DNA of 64,000 bases, taken from Bifidobacterium scardovii JCM 12489 = DSM 13734. GTDB taxonomy: Bacteria > Actinomycetota > Actinomycetes > Actinomycetales > Bifidobacteriaceae. Positions 16,214-25,418 of this stretch are shown piece after piece (the stretch's first letter is position 1; each line of letters opens with the position of its first letter). The translations under genes were made by a program, and so were the position numbers. The notes under the pieces are model-generated. The model saw only the letters and a list, made by a program, of their open reading frames with translations, did not search any database and had not been told where the DNA came from. The DNA lies in the NCBI RefSeq assembly GCF_001042635.1, contig NZ_AP012331.1, positions 1,550,001 through 1,614,000 of the forward strand, in the 5' to 3' direction.

Positions 16214-17221
16214 CTTATCTTTGGTCGAACTACGTATAACAAGTTCGGAATTCATCATCGTCACCATGTCAACGGGCTTGCCTTCGATGACGGAGACCAG
16301 CAGTGACACCGCTTTGCGGGCCACCGCCGGCAGATTCTGCTTGACTGTTGTAAGCGGCGGGGTAACATATGCGGTGCCTTCGGCATCATCAAAACCCACA
16401 ATCGAAATATCGTCAGGGACTCGCAGCCCTTTACTGGTCAACGCCGCAATCACGGCCATCGCCATATGATCGGAGGCCACGAACATGGCGTCCGGGCAAT
16501 GAGAGAAATCCGTATCCATCACAATTTCATATGCTGATTTCGGCGACCATGAGGCTTGAAGCATCTTCCCCGCTCCTAACCCCTGCAGTTCAAGGGTGTC
16601 TTTCCATCCCTCCATGCGTCGACGTTCATCAAACCAGTCCTGTGAACCAGCAACATGCCAAATCTGTCGATGACCGGACTGCACGAGATGACGAACCGCC
16701 CGACAAGCGCCGGTATACTGATCTTCGCCCACCATGGGAATGCCGATGTCGCTTAATTCGGAGCTTACGATGATGACCGGCTCGGGCACATGGCAATCCA
16801 CGATGGTCTTGGACAGTCCCACACGCGGAGCAATGACAATGATACCTTCTACGGAAAGTGACCTGAGCTTGGTCAAAGACTGCGTGAATCTTTCGCGGAA
16901 TGGCTTATCTACGGTAAGTACCACGGACATATATCCCATTAACGAGGCATATTCCTCGAGCTGGACCAACACATTTGCCGTAGCGTATCTGATCGAACGA
17001 TCGATAAGCACACCAATGATTCCCGAACGATTGGTGATCAGCGAGCGAGCGAATTTGTTGGGCTCGTAATGCAGGGTGCTGATCGCCGACTGTACCGCCT
17101 CGCGTGTTGCTGGCGAGACCTTGGCTGTGCCGTTGATCACTCTGGAGACCGTGGCTGGAGAGACTCCAGCGACCCGCGCTACGTCCAGAATCCCTGATCG
17201 CGCACCTTTCTCGCTATGCAT
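16208..17221 (-). CDS. LacI family transcriptional repressor
   Basis: A 337-residue LacI/GalR regulator: HTH plus hinge in residues 10-65 (ILDVARVAGVSPATVSRVINGTAKVSPATREAV, then LHYEPNKFARSL), followed by a periplasmic-binding-protein-like effector domain ending with DDISIVGFDDAEGTAYVTPP and LTTVKQN. The GGAGG ribosome-binding site is good. It is the last gene of the sugar cluster and separated from the others by a terminator, so it has its own promoter (TAATAA lies about 30 bp upstream). It probably binds the ATGAAAAGCTTTTCAT palindromes in front of the binding-protein gene and responds to the cluster's sugar. Its last codons overlap the integrase remnant. Confidence 0.92.
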   Translation of the reverse strand: MHSEKGARSGILDVARVAGVSPATVSRVINGTAKVSPATREAVQSAISTLHYEPNKFARSLITNRSGIIGVLIDRSIRYATANVLVQLEEYASLMGYMSVVLTVDKPFRERFTQSLTKLRSLSVEGIIVIAPRVGLSKTIVDCHVPEPVIIVSSELSDIGIPMVGEDQYTGACRAVRHLVQSGHRQIWHVAGSQDWFDERRRMEGWKDTLELQGLGAGKMLQASWSPKSAYEIVMDTDFSHCPDAMFVASDHMAMAVIAALTSKGLRVPDDISIVGFDDAEGTAYVTPPLTTVKQNLPAVARKAVSLLVSVIEGKPVDMVTMMNSELVIRSSTKDKR

Positions 17222-17290
17222 GGAGGTCCTCCCCTACTATTGCGGAACAGTTACACTTTATTAGCAGAATCCAATCCTAGGACATTATGG

Positions 17291-17327
17291 AAAAGGGCGT
17301 GGGAAGATGCTTGTCTTCCCACGCCCC
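17291..17327 (-). terminator. Terminator ending the sugar-utilisation operon
   Basis: The minus strand shows a 13-bp GC stem (GGGCGTGGGAAGA / TCTTCCCACGCCC) followed by TTTTCC. It lies just past the stop of the 259-residue unknown gene at 17341. Confidence 0.85.
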
Positions 17328-17340
17328 GGTGCATCGACGA

Positions 17341-18120
17341 TCACGAATGCGATGCCATTGCGGTACCGTCGGCGATGGATTCAGCAACTGCCAGTTCCTT
17401 GTTCCTTGCTGCTCGGAACTTCTCGAACGCCTCGCGAGTCCAGACCAATGCAACGGCTTCGGAGCGATGATGTTCGGTCATCCACCCCATTGCGCGCGCA
17501 GTGACCTCTCCCAGACCGCCGTTGACGTCGACCCGCTCGGAATCAACCGTTGTCAGTTCGACCATGGTCATATTGGCGTCAAAGGTCATCACCAAGCTGG
17601 CCCATAGCCTGCCATCATCGTAAACGCCCAACAGCAGGGACGAATCCGGCTTCAGCCAGCGATTGGCCAGTACAATGGCCTCATTGCGGCTGACTCCGAA
17701 ACGATACTGAAGTCCCAGCATCTGCTTGGCCGGCCCCGGATAAGTCACCATAGTGTCCGGGTATTCATCCAGCAGAGCGTAGGAGCGGTGCACGAAGGAG
17801 TCAAGCGGCTCATCGGCCACCCATGACTGCTGCATGCGGGAGAAGTACTCATCGAAAGCACTCCTCTCGAAAATGGCCACGAAGTCCACTCTGCCAGCGT
17901 TCTGTTCATATAGCGTCCGAGCCTGTGCCGGAGCGTCAGTGATGCAGTCGGGAGCACCGATAACCGGTATCCCATCGGTATGCTCGCATTTGCGGACTAC
18001 TCCTCTGTCATGAAGCACAATTATGCGTCTTTTCTCCTTGGATGACTCCAGTAGCAGGTCCTGAGCGTTGCGCCACTGATCAATATCGATATCTTCCATT
18101 AGGACGTCTTTGCCCAACAT
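17341..18120 (-). CDS. Protein of unknown function in the beta-galactosidase operon
   Basis: A 259-residue soluble protein I do not recognise. It has no signal peptide or membrane segment. Features: an acidic N-terminus (EDIDIDQWRNAQDLLLES), a strand-rich middle with FVAIFERSAFDEYFSRM, and LLLGVYDDGRLWASLVMTFDANMTMVELTTVD toward the end, whose alternating strands recall an acyltransferase-like or VOC-like beta sheet, without a diagnostic motif. AAAGGAA precedes the ATG. It is the last gene of the ABC transporter and glycosidase operon (40 nt after the glycosidase stop), which suggests a role in the same sugar's metabolism. Confidence 0.7.
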   Translation of the reverse strand: MLGKDVLMEDIDIDQWRNAQDLLLESSKEKRRIIVLHDRGVVRKCEHTDGIPVIGAPDCITDAPAQARTLYEQNAGRVDFVAIFERSAFDEYFSRMQQSWVADEPLDSFVHRSYALLDEYPDTMVTYPGPAKQMLGLQYRFGVSRNEAIVLANRWLKPDSSLLLGVYDDGRLWASLVMTFDANMTMVELTTVDSERVDVNGGLGEVTARAMGWMTEHHRSEAVALVWTREAFEKFRAARNKELAVAESIADGTAMASHS

Positions 18121-18161
18121 GGTGTATTCCTTTCGTGCGATGTATTACGTAGTTGTTGTTT

Positions 18162-20258
18162 TCAGTTGACGGCGCAGTCGCAGATCATGATCGTATAAGG
18201 GTCGAGGGTCAGGTCAAGACCACCCTTGACGACGTTCAGCTCCAGGCCATTCCACAGTTCGCGGGCGCTGACAAGCTGCTGATCCACGGACACATGAGTG
18301 GAGATGATCTGATCCGTGGGGTTGCATACGAACACGATTTGTCGACCGGGGTCGGTGATGTCATCGTGAACCACGACATCCACACGGCCGTCATCGCTGA
18401 TGAATCGAGTCACGTCGGCACTGTGCGCAATCATCTCGCCGACGTTCTTGGCCTGTTCCACGGACGGTACGACGATGACGGAACCGGACCCGACCGACAC
18501 GGTCGATACGTTCTCGACTCGTCCCGGAGCCAGACCCAGCTCATCTGCAAGCACGGTGCAAGGTTCCATGGTATGACCGAAGGCCGGAACCTTGGGGCCG
18601 ATGATCAGAAGACCTCCGGCCTTGGCGTAGTCGGTCAGGGCGCGCTGCGTGTCCTCACTCAGCCAGTCTTCCGTGACAAGTACGACAGCACGGTATCCGG
18701 CCCAGCGCCGCGGATTCAGATCGGTGTCCGAAAGCACGAATCCAACGCCGCTAGTCTTCAACGATTCATTGAACGCGTTGAAGTACTCACCTTTTTCACG
18801 AGAGACAATGGAGTCGAATCCGAACGTCTCATCCGCCACGGTCATACGGTTCGGATATTCGGAGAAGCCGGACGGCGTCTCCAGAAAATCGCCGGGGAAT
18901 GAGACCAGCACCGAAGATGCCTCAAGGCGATCATATTCCCTGTTGGCCAGCAGCAGCACGTCGCTGCGTCTGCGAAGATTTCCGAAGTCGACTCCCCTGA
19001 GAATGTCGTTCATGGTCTTGTGCATCTTGGACATCGGACGGACAGTTCCATCGCGGCGGATCGGAGAGAAGAACCACTTGTCTCGCTCGACGATCATATA
19101 ACGGCTGAATCCCTTGATCCCCTGCATCAAGGCGGCCTTGGTGACAAACTCTTCGTCGGCGGCATCGCCCGGGTGCAAGTACCAGGCCCACACGCCGGCG
19201 ATAAATTCCGGAATGTACGGGAATCGGCTGGAGCCCACCACGTATGACGCAACGGTCTTCACATGATTGTAGAGGTGCTTGCGCGAATAGATGTCAAAGC
19301 CCACGAAGTCGAGTTTCTCCTCCAATTTCGGCAGGTTGAATGGGCAGGTGAAGCCGGAAGCGGCGCCTCCCGGCCCCAGAGGATGCGGATAGTTGTGGAA
19401 CAGTGCGATCTGGTTGAGGCCACGGTCACGCAGCATACCGGCCAACCTGTCCATGGAGTCGATCAGGTAACGTTCACGGTATTCCGACCAATCCGCATAC
19501 CACGGAATACTGGCCTTATCCGCACGATCGAATCGTCGCGGCGGCTGGAATGCGTCTAAATCATCGATATGTCCGAGCCCGTATGCCTTGGCCACGCCCT
19601 CCACGGACCCATACTTGTCGATCAGGAACTTGCGGTACAGTTGCAGGGACGCGTCGGAGAAATCGCCGGAATACGCATTGATGCCGAAGAAGAACGCCAT
19701 CTCGTTGTCGACTTGGCAAGCGACGATGCCTCCTCCGTTATTCGCCGCATGTTTTGCCAGGATCGGACAAATCGCGTCATACCACAGCGCGGTTTCCTCG
19801 AAGAACGCGTCGACCGCGTATGAAAGTGCGGGAATCGGCTTCGGTACCTGGTTGAGGACGGCACGGGCGCCGCTGGAGTTCTTGGCCTGCAAACGTTCGT
19901 CGTCAAGGATGCGCTTAGGGTATCCGAACCAGGTCATCTCGGAGTTGATCTGCGGACCAGGGCGCACCACAATGTTCAATCCCCTCTTCTCACACAGTGT
20001 TAGGAATGCGTCGATGTCCGTGCGAGGATCCACTTGTCCGAAGTCAAACACGCCGCGGGATAGCTCGTGCGCTTCCCAGGGAATGTAGATGGATACCATG
20101 GTGAATCCGAGATCGACGATCTCGTCGAGAATCTTCTCCCACTTGTCGCGTTCGAGACGCCAGTAGTGGATCGCGCCGCCGTAGAGTTCGGCTCGTTTTC
20201 CGTTGATTTTGAGCGCCGAATCATCAATGGTGATGAATCGTTGGGTTGTGGTTGTCAT
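18162..20258 (-). CDS. GH35-like beta-galactosidase (family 35/42 clan A)
   Basis: A 698-residue glycoside hydrolase without signal peptide, so intracellular. The first 370 residues form a TIM barrel with GH35 landmarks: GGAIHYWR (27-34), SIYIPWEAHELSRGVFDFG, and IVVRPGPQINSEMTWFGYPK. Likely acid/base Glu186 is in CQVDNEM and a likely nucleophile Glu351 in PEFIAGVW. A Rossmann-like middle domain (about 470-610) and a C-terminal beta domain follow, as in GH42 trimers. It probably releases terminal galactose from an imported oligosaccharide; linkage unknown. A ribosome-binding site (AAAGGAACAACCC) precedes the ATG. Confidence 0.8.
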   Translation of the reverse strand: MTTTTQRFITIDDSALKINGKRAELYGGAIHYWRLERDKWEKILDEIVDLGFTMVSIYIPWEAHELSRGVFDFGQVDPRTDIDAFLTLCEKRGLNIVVRPGPQINSEMTWFGYPKRILDDERLQAKNSSGARAVLNQVPKPIPALSYAVDAFFEETALWYDAICPILAKHAANNGGGIVACQVDNEMAFFFGINAYSGDFSDASLQLYRKFLIDKYGSVEGVAKAYGLGHIDDLDAFQPPRRFDRADKASIPWYADWSEYRERYLIDSMDRLAGMLRDRGLNQIALFHNYPHPLGPGGAASGFTCPFNLPKLEEKLDFVGFDIYSRKHLYNHVKTVASYVVGSSRFPYIPEFIAGVWAWYLHPGDAADEEFVTKAALMQGIKGFSRYMIVERDKWFFSPIRRDGTVRPMSKMHKTMNDILRGVDFGNLRRRSDVLLLANREYDRLEASSVLVSFPGDFLETPSGFSEYPNRMTVADETFGFDSIVSREKGEYFNAFNESLKTSGVGFVLSDTDLNPRRWAGYRAVVLVTEDWLSEDTQRALTDYAKAGGLLIIGPKVPAFGHTMEPCTVLADELGLAPGRVENVSTVSVGSGSVIVVPSVEQAKNVGEMIAHSADVTRFISDDGRVDVVVHDDITDPGRQIVFVCNPTDQIISTHVSVDQQLVSARELWNGLELNVVKGGLDLTLDPYTIMICDCAVN

Positions 20259-20294
20259 GGGTTGTTCCTTTCGTTATTCCATATGTATGGAAAA

Positions 20295-21236
20295 TCAATC
20301 ATTGTTGCGCTTGGCCAGCGCTACGGCCAGTACGATGATGATGCCGCGCACCACCTGTTGCTGGGCGGAAGACAGGCCTGCGAGGATAAGCCCGTTGTTG
20401 ATCATTGCCATGAGGATGGCTCCGGCTGCAGCTCCTACCGCAGACCCACGGCCTCCCGACAGTGCGGTGCCGCCCAAGATCACAGCGGCGATCACATTCA
20501 TCTCATCTCCATCTCCCCACTGGAACCGGCCTGATTGCAGTCGTCCCGCGTAGAGCATGCCGGCAACGGCCGCGCACATCGCGGAGGAGAACATCACTGA
20601 GAAACGGATCTTCGTCACATCGATTCCGGAGTATTTGGCGGCAAGAGGGTTGGCGCCCACGGCGAGCGTGTGCTTGCCGAACCGCGTCTTACCAAGAATG
20701 ATCACGCCGATGATGAAGAACACCAAGGCCCAAATGATGATCACGGGAAAGATCCCGATCTGGCCACCGCCAAAGATGAAGTTGTAGTTCGCGTCCAAGA
20801 TCGGCTGCGGTGATGAATTGGTGATCCACTGCGCAACGCCCACGGTGATGCCCATAGTGGCCAAAGTCACCAAGAATGACGGTATTTTCGCACGGGCCAC
20901 CAACAGGCCGTTGGTCACACCGCACAGCACGCCCACGAGCAGTCCGGCGAAGACGCCCGCGACGATGCCGAATCGAGCGATGGCCATGGCCGTGGCCACG
21001 GATGCCAGGCCTGCGATGGATCCGACGGACAGATCGATTTCCGCAGCGCCGATCACGAATGTCATCGCCATGGCCATTACGATGATGATCGAGGACTGGC
21101 GAAGGATGTTCAACAGGTTCACAGTACTGGTGAATCCCTTGCCTGACAGCATCAGGGCAAACAGGATAAACACCACGACAACGCCGACATAGACGATATT
21201 ATTTCGAATGTCTATTTTCTTTAATGCTTGTACCAT
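20295..21236 (-). CDS. Sugar ABC transporter permease (RbsC family)
   Basis: A 313-residue, highly hydrophobic BPD_transp_2 permease with about 9-10 helices: FILFALMLSGKGFTS opens it, then MTFVIGAAEIDLSVGSIAGL (the conserved cytoplasmic loop contacting the ATPase) and GLQSGRFQWGDGDEMNVIAA, VILGGTALSGGRGS. It forms the channel with the RbsA-like ATPase. ATG 21236 starts one nucleotide after the ATPase stop codon (21238) with AAGGAAAAGAG upstream; the open frame extends further but overlaps the ATPase gene. Translational coupling is likely. Confidence 0.92.
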   Translation of the reverse strand: MVQALKKIDIRNNIVYVGVVVVFILFALMLSGKGFTSTVNLLNILRQSSIIIVMAMAMTFVIGAAEIDLSVGSIAGLASVATAMAIARFGIVAGVFAGLLVGVLCGVTNGLLVARAKIPSFLVTLATMGITVGVAQWITNSSPQPILDANYNFIFGGGQIGIFPVIIIWALVFFIIGVIILGKTRFGKHTLAVGANPLAAKYSGIDVTKIRFSVMFSSAMCAAVAGMLYAGRLQSGRFQWGDGDEMNVIAAVILGGTALSGGRGSAVGAAAGAILMAMINNGLILAGLSSAQQQVVRGIIIVLAVALAKRNND

Positions 21237-21237
21237 G

Positions 21238-22803
21238 TTATGACTCTTTTCCTTCCAATACTTCGCCGTCTTGGATCGTCCGGCCTTCATCGACGGTCAT
21301 GCCGGCATGCTGAATGGCAAGTTGCAGATCCGCTTCCGTGTCGATGCCTTCGCTGCTCAGTTCGGCCACGACCTCGCCTCGCTTCATTACCACGTACCGG
21401 TCGCACACAGCGATCATTTCCGCCAGCTCTGAGGAGATGAACAGCACGCCTTTGCCACTGTTGGCGAACTCGGTCACATTGGCCAGCACTTCTGATTTCG
21501 TGCCGATGTCCACTCCGGCAGTGGGTTCGTCCATGATCAGAAGATCAGGCTCGCGCCCGAGCCATTTCGCAATGACGATCTTCTGCTGGTTACCGCCGGA
21601 CAGTCGCGATGCGGGGGCAGCCTGATCATCCACTTTGATCGAGAAGCGTCGGATAAGATCCGAGGCGATCTTCTCGATCTTCCTAGTGGATAGCAGTCCA
21701 CTGCTGCGGCACTCGTTCAAGCGGGTCAAGGTAAGATTGTCCCGTACCGAATGGGATACCACCAAGCCCTGCTCTCGACGGTCCTCTGGCACTAAGGCCA
21801 CCGCATGAGACATCGCGTCTTTGGCTGATTTCGGAGCATACGGCCGACCGTTCAGCTCGATCGTGCCCGATGTGATCCTGTCGATGCCGAACATAGCGCG
21901 GGTCACCTCGGTGCGGCCTGATCCCATGAGACCGGCAAGCCCGACAATCTCACCGCCACGTACTTCGAAACTCACATGCCGGATGCCCTTATTGGTGCTC
22001 AGGTCAGTGACCTTCAGCAGGGTTTCACCGATGCTTGACTCTTGCTGACGGTGTTTGCCGAGCTTTTCAGTGTGCTGCCCGACGATGCCGTCGATGATTT
22101 CCTCGTCGGAGATGTCGGCGATATCAGAGGTGAGCAGGTTGGTGCCGTTGCGCAGGATTGTGATCCGGTCGGCGATCTTTCGGATTTCATCCATACGGTG
22201 CGAGATATAGATCAGAGAAATGCCCTCGTTCTTAAGATGTCTCACCAAGTCGAAGAAACGTTCCGTCTCCGCTGTACTTAGCGATGCCGTAGGTTCATCG
22301 AGGATGAGCACTCGGGCGTTGGCACGCAGCGCTTTGGCGATTTCCGTCAACTGCCAATATCCCGTTGCCAGGCTTCCCACTTCGGCGTCTTGGTCAAGGT
22401 TGACACCCAGCCGTTCGAGGATCTGCTTCGCCCGCCGGCGCATGCCTTTTTTATCCAAGAAACGACAGTTGTCCAGCATTTCCGCGCCCATGAAAATGTT
22501 CTGAGTGACGCTCATCGTAGGAACAAGGGAAAATTCCTGGAACACCATGCCAATCCCCGCCTTCCTGGCGGCCTCGATAGACAGCGAGGTGAATTGCTCC
22601 TCGCCTATCTGTATCGTGCCGGAGTCCAGCGAGTACACGCCTTGCAGGATCTTCATCAGCGTCGATTTACCGGCACCGTTGCCCCCTGCCAACGCGTGGA
22701 CCTCTCCGCAGCGAAGGTCGAACGAAACATCATTCAGCACGCTGACCCCTGAAAACTGCTTATGAATATGCTCCATATGCACCACTGAGGCTTGAGTTTC
22801 CAT
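21238..22803 (-). CDS. Sugar ABC transporter ATP-binding protein (RbsA/MglA type, two domains)
   Basis: A 521-residue double ATPase. First domain: Walker A GGNGAGKST, Walker B VLILDEPTASLS; its signature is divergent (LATGYWQLTE instead of LSxGxxQ). Second domain: degenerate Walker A GLMGSGRTE, signature LSGGNQQK, Walker B LLIMDEPTAGVD, as usual for this family. ATG 22803 (METQASVVH) has GGAAG 5 nt upstream; 22818 is an alternative. Powers import through the permease at 20295. It probably transports the monosaccharide or oligosaccharide used by the glycosidase. Confidence 0.93.
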   Translation of the reverse strand: METQASVVHMEHIHKQFSGVSVLNDVSFDLRCGEVHALAGGNGAGKSTLMKILQGVYSLDSGTIQIGEEQFTSLSIEAARKAGIGMVFQEFSLVPTMSVTQNIFMGAEMLDNCRFLDKKGMRRRAKQILERLGVNLDQDAEVGSLATGYWQLTEIAKALRANARVLILDEPTASLSTAETERFFDLVRHLKNEGISLIYISHRMDEIRKIADRITILRNGTNLLTSDIADISDEEIIDGIVGQHTEKLGKHRQQESSIGETLLKVTDLSTNKGIRHVSFEVRGGEIVGLAGLMGSGRTEVTRAMFGIDRITSGTIELNGRPYAPKSAKDAMSHAVALVPEDRREQGLVVSHSVRDNLTLTRLNECRSSGLLSTRKIEKIASDLIRRFSIKVDDQAAPASRLSGGNQQKIVIAKWLGREPDLLIMDEPTAGVDIGTKSEVLANVTEFANSGKGVLFISSELAEMIAVCDRYVVMKRGEVVAELSSEGIDTEADLQLAIQHAGMTVDEGRTIQDGEVLEGKES

Positions 22804-22825
22804 TGTGCTTCCGATCATGTACGGT

Positions 22826-24004
22826 TCACTTGTCCAGCAGTTTCGAGATATCGCCCGGCAGAGCATCGTGGTAGACCTCTTGCCACGCATCCGAGAGATT
22901 GGTATGGGTCACGGGGAGCGCAGACAACGCCACATAGGTGGGATAATCTTTCCCGAGCACTCGAGAGCCTGCGGCAATTTTCGCCTCGGTAACGCCCTGA
23001 TCGTACGGACGCTGCGCCGAAGTGCCCGCAATGAGCTGGTTCTGCGCCATGGCTACGCCGATGGATTCACCAAGATCAATGGTGGTGATCTTCAGATCCG
23101 TACGACCGGCGCTACGGGCCGCGGCCATGACTCCTTCGGCGGGAACGTCCCACGGTGCCCACATACCTTTCAGATCAGGGTTCTGATTGATGATCGCGTC
23201 GGCTTGAGACTGGGACTGCGAGACCAGATCAGAATCGGAAACACCCTTTTCTGCGATGATCTCAATATTGGGGTACTTTTCTTTGATGGTTTTCTTGAAG
23301 CCTTCATAGCGCTGTTCGGTAACGAAGAAGTCCGCGTCATGGTACAGTGCCGCGATCTTGCCCTCCTTGCCAATCGAATTGGCGAGTATGTGGGCAGAGG
23401 CCACACCATTGCCGTAATTATCCGCAGAAACCACCGACACATAGTCCTTGCCGGCTTCGAGACCGTTGGCCGGCTGATCCATGAACACCAGTGTCACTCC
23501 GGCTTCGGCCACTTTCTTGTATGCGGCGGAAGTCGCCGTGGCATCGGTCGGTATGGAGATGATGATGTCAGGGTTCTGGGCCAGCACGGTTTCGATGTCG
23601 GACACCTGCTTGTCCGGGCTGAAGTCTGCGTCGGTGATGGCCATGATGTCAACGCCGAGCTCCTTGAACGTGGACTTCAGGCCGGCAACCTGCGCGTTGT
23701 ACCAGTCATTGCCCGCGTAGTGGAACACTAGTGCGGCTTTCAGATGCGCGTCCTTGATCTTCTGCACTTCTGCATCCGTAAGATCGGCGACATCCGCCGA
23801 TGCCGCTTCCTCGCCGTTGGCGCCGGTAGACAGCACTTTGCCGTCGATAGCCTTTTCCGCAACCGAAAGTGCGGTGGCTGCAGTGTCTTTGGCGTTCTCG
23901 CTCGTGGTAGTTGCGGAGCAAGCAGCAAGCATTGATACGCAAACCAAGCTTGCGACTACCGCCGATATGGCATTACGCATTTTGCTGTAGAGACTCATCT
24001 TCAT
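22826..24004 (-). CDS. Sugar-binding lipoprotein of the ABC importer (periplasmic-binding-protein type 1)
   Basis: A 392-residue lipoprotein. Residues 1-28 are a signal peptide ending in the lipobox LAAC (SMLAACSAT), so it is lipid-anchored at Cys. A Ser/Thr/Ala-rich linker then leads into an RbsB-like fold (AALVFHYAGNDWYNAQVAGL; IISIPTDATATSAAYKKVAEAG; GVASAHILANSIG; ...QPYDQGVTEAKIAAG). AAGGAATACCG lies before ATG 24004. First gene of the operon; its upstream region carries two perfect LacI-type palindromes, so its expression probably depends on the sugar. Confidence 0.92.
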   Translation of the reverse strand: MKMSLYSKMRNAISAVVASLVCVSMLAACSATTTSENAKDTAATALSVAEKAIDGKVLSTGANGEEAASADVADLTDAEVQKIKDAHLKAALVFHYAGNDWYNAQVAGLKSTFKELGVDIMAITDADFSPDKQVSDIETVLAQNPDIIISIPTDATATSAAYKKVAEAGVTLVFMDQPANGLEAGKDYVSVVSADNYGNGVASAHILANSIGKEGKIAALYHDADFFVTEQRYEGFKKTIKEKYPNIEIIAEKGVSDSDLVSQSQSQADAIINQNPDLKGMWAPWDVPAEGVMAAARSAGRTDLKITTIDLGESIGVAMAQNQLIAGTSAQRPYDQGVTEAKIAAGSRVLGKDYPTYVALSALPVTHTNLSDAWQEVYHDALPGDISKLLDK

Positions 24005-24100
24005 CGGTATTCCTTAATTCTGTCCTTCATTGGGCAATATCCGTCGAATCGCTTCGACCGCAGCGGTAAAGGCAACTGTGCATTCGCCGCCTCTGATGCT

Positions 24101-24116
24101 ATGAAAAGCTTTTCAT
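24101..24116 (-). promoter_or_regulatory. LacI-type operator 1
   Basis: Perfect palindrome ATGAAAAGCTTTTCAT, about 97 bp before the ATG of the binding-protein gene, with the same sequence repeated 41 bp further upstream. Central AGCT and symmetric arms fit a LacI-family dimer site; the LacI gene is in the same cluster. Confidence 0.8.
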
Positions 24117-24141
24117 ATGCAAGTTCACGAAAAAAGCATTT

Positions 24142-24157
24142 ATGAAAAGCTTTTCAT
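24142..24157 (-). promoter_or_regulatory. LacI-type operator 2
   Basis: Second perfect copy of ATGAAAAGCTTTTCAT, centre 41 bp (about four helical turns) from operator 1, same face of the helix, suggesting cooperative or looped binding over the promoter. Confidence 0.8.
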
Positions 24158-24341
24158 TCACTATAGCATTCAACTTTCGAAAGCGCAAGTTGTTGGGACC
24201 GGAATGTCTGCGTTGGCGATGCAGCCGTCTTCTTCGATGCGTTAAAGGCGTTGTGCGGCGTCCGAGCTGTTGCGTAGTCTCTCGAATGAGAGGAACCGAT
24301 GGAAACGTGACAAGGCTGTTGCTGCGCCGAAGAATTTCAGG

Positions 24342-24629
24342 CTAGGCGTCTTGAGGTTCCCGAACGTGCTTCGGGCGATCCATACGTCGGCGTTCGATCA
24401 GATCGACCATATCACGTGCGACCCGTTCCGTACGGTCGTCCGGTGGCGCGGAGCGGCCTCTTGTCGTGCTTGACGATTCGTTGAGCCGGCCGACGTACAT
24501 GTCGAGCACCGGTTCCGCTTCGCGTTGCGATACTCCGGCGTCCTGGTGGGCCATCGATTGGGGGCTGATCGCCATGAGCAGCAGCACGGTTCCCACGACC
24601 GCGCACATCGGTCTGAATGCCTTTCCCAT
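24342..24629 (-). CDS. Small exported protein, unknown
   Basis: A 95-residue protein from ATG 24629 (MGKAFRPM), with AAGGAACGG upstream. Residues 1-30 look like a signal peptide (CAVVGTVLLLMAISPQSMAHQ). The remainder is hydrophilic and probably disordered, rich in Arg, Asp and Ser. No family recognised. It sits alone at the right side of the island, and its reality is moderate. Confidence 0.45.
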   Translation of the reverse strand: MGKAFRPMCAVVGTVLLLMAISPQSMAHQDAGVSQREAEPVLDMYVGRLNESSSTTRGRSAPPDDRTERVARDMVDLIERRRMDRPKHVREPQDA

Positions 24630-24938
24630 TACCGTTCCTTCCATCATGCGGCCGGACAAGACGGCTATGGTGTCACGCGACTGGGATGAGACGGGATTGC
24701 CATGACGAGCCGGTCAATTGACCGTTTCGGGACGAAACCGTACGCCCGTAATCGAAGGACTGCAACCCTCCTAACCCGTCGGGTGGCAGCGAGAACAGAA
24801 CCTGCAGGCGATTCCGGTCTTCTCAACAGCCAAAGGACCGGAGCAACATGCCCGTTTCGGCAATCTTCGAGGGGGCGTTCGGTCCAAGCAACGGCACGCA
24901 GACCGTCAATACGAACGACGCCATCCCCTTGCACGACC

Positions 24939-25418
24939 ATGCCGACCTGGACCTTGTTCGGGATCGCCGCAAGTTTTCGACGGGAGATCCTCATCCGCAA
25001 TCACGCGCTCGACAATGCGCCCACGTTCCCCGCGCAATGGCGCCTCCTGTGCATGCTCAGACGAATGCCCGAGGACATGGCCGTCGCCTGCGGAACCATC
25101 GCCACCGTCATGGGAACCAGCGTGGAACACGTCGGCATCATGGTTGCCCGTCCCCGCAAATGCAACAGTTCATGGATTCCTCCCGAACTCGCCTGCCGTG
25201 TCCTGTTCTCCGCCCGGCACACGAACGGGTATGTGTGCGACGCCGATCCGTTTCCCACTTCTGATCCCGATGCCAGATCCCGATCAGAGGCGCTCGACCG
25301 CATTGGCATGACATACACGCCGATCGACGACCATAGCATTCTCATCCGTCCCGCACGCGTCGCCGGCGAACGGGACCTGACCGACACGGACCCGGCGAAC
25401 GAGTGGACTTTACCCTGA
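24939..25418 (+). CDS. Hypothetical protein, possibly decayed
   Basis: A 159-residue frame with actinobacterial third-position GC bias in its middle (around AQWRLLCMLRRMPEDMAVACG and VMGTSVEHVGIMVARP). No ribosome-binding site at ATG 24939. The preceding 90 bases look coding in another frame (HDHADLDLVRDRRKF), which suggests a frameshift and a longer ancestral gene. No family recognised. Confidence 0.35.
   Translation: MPTWTLFGIAASFRREILIRNHALDNAPTFPAQWRLLCMLRRMPEDMAVACGTIATVMGTSVEHVGIMVARPRKCNSSWIPPELACRVLFSARHTNGYVCDADPFPTSDPDARSRSEALDRIGMTYTPIDDHSILIRPARVAGERDLTDTDPANEWTLP

Larger units (their letters stand above)
24005..24341. other. Regulatory gap in front of the sugar operon
   Basis: No gene in 337 bp. 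It holds two 16-bp LacI-type operators (24101-24116, 24142-24157) within an AT-richer stretch, then GC-mixed sequence without recognisable function up to the stop of the small secreted protein gene. Confidence 0.6.

Noticed and set aside
24142..24345. Small gene overlapping the operator region
   Set aside because: No ribosome-binding site, codon use unlike neighbours, and it overlaps a palindromic operator.
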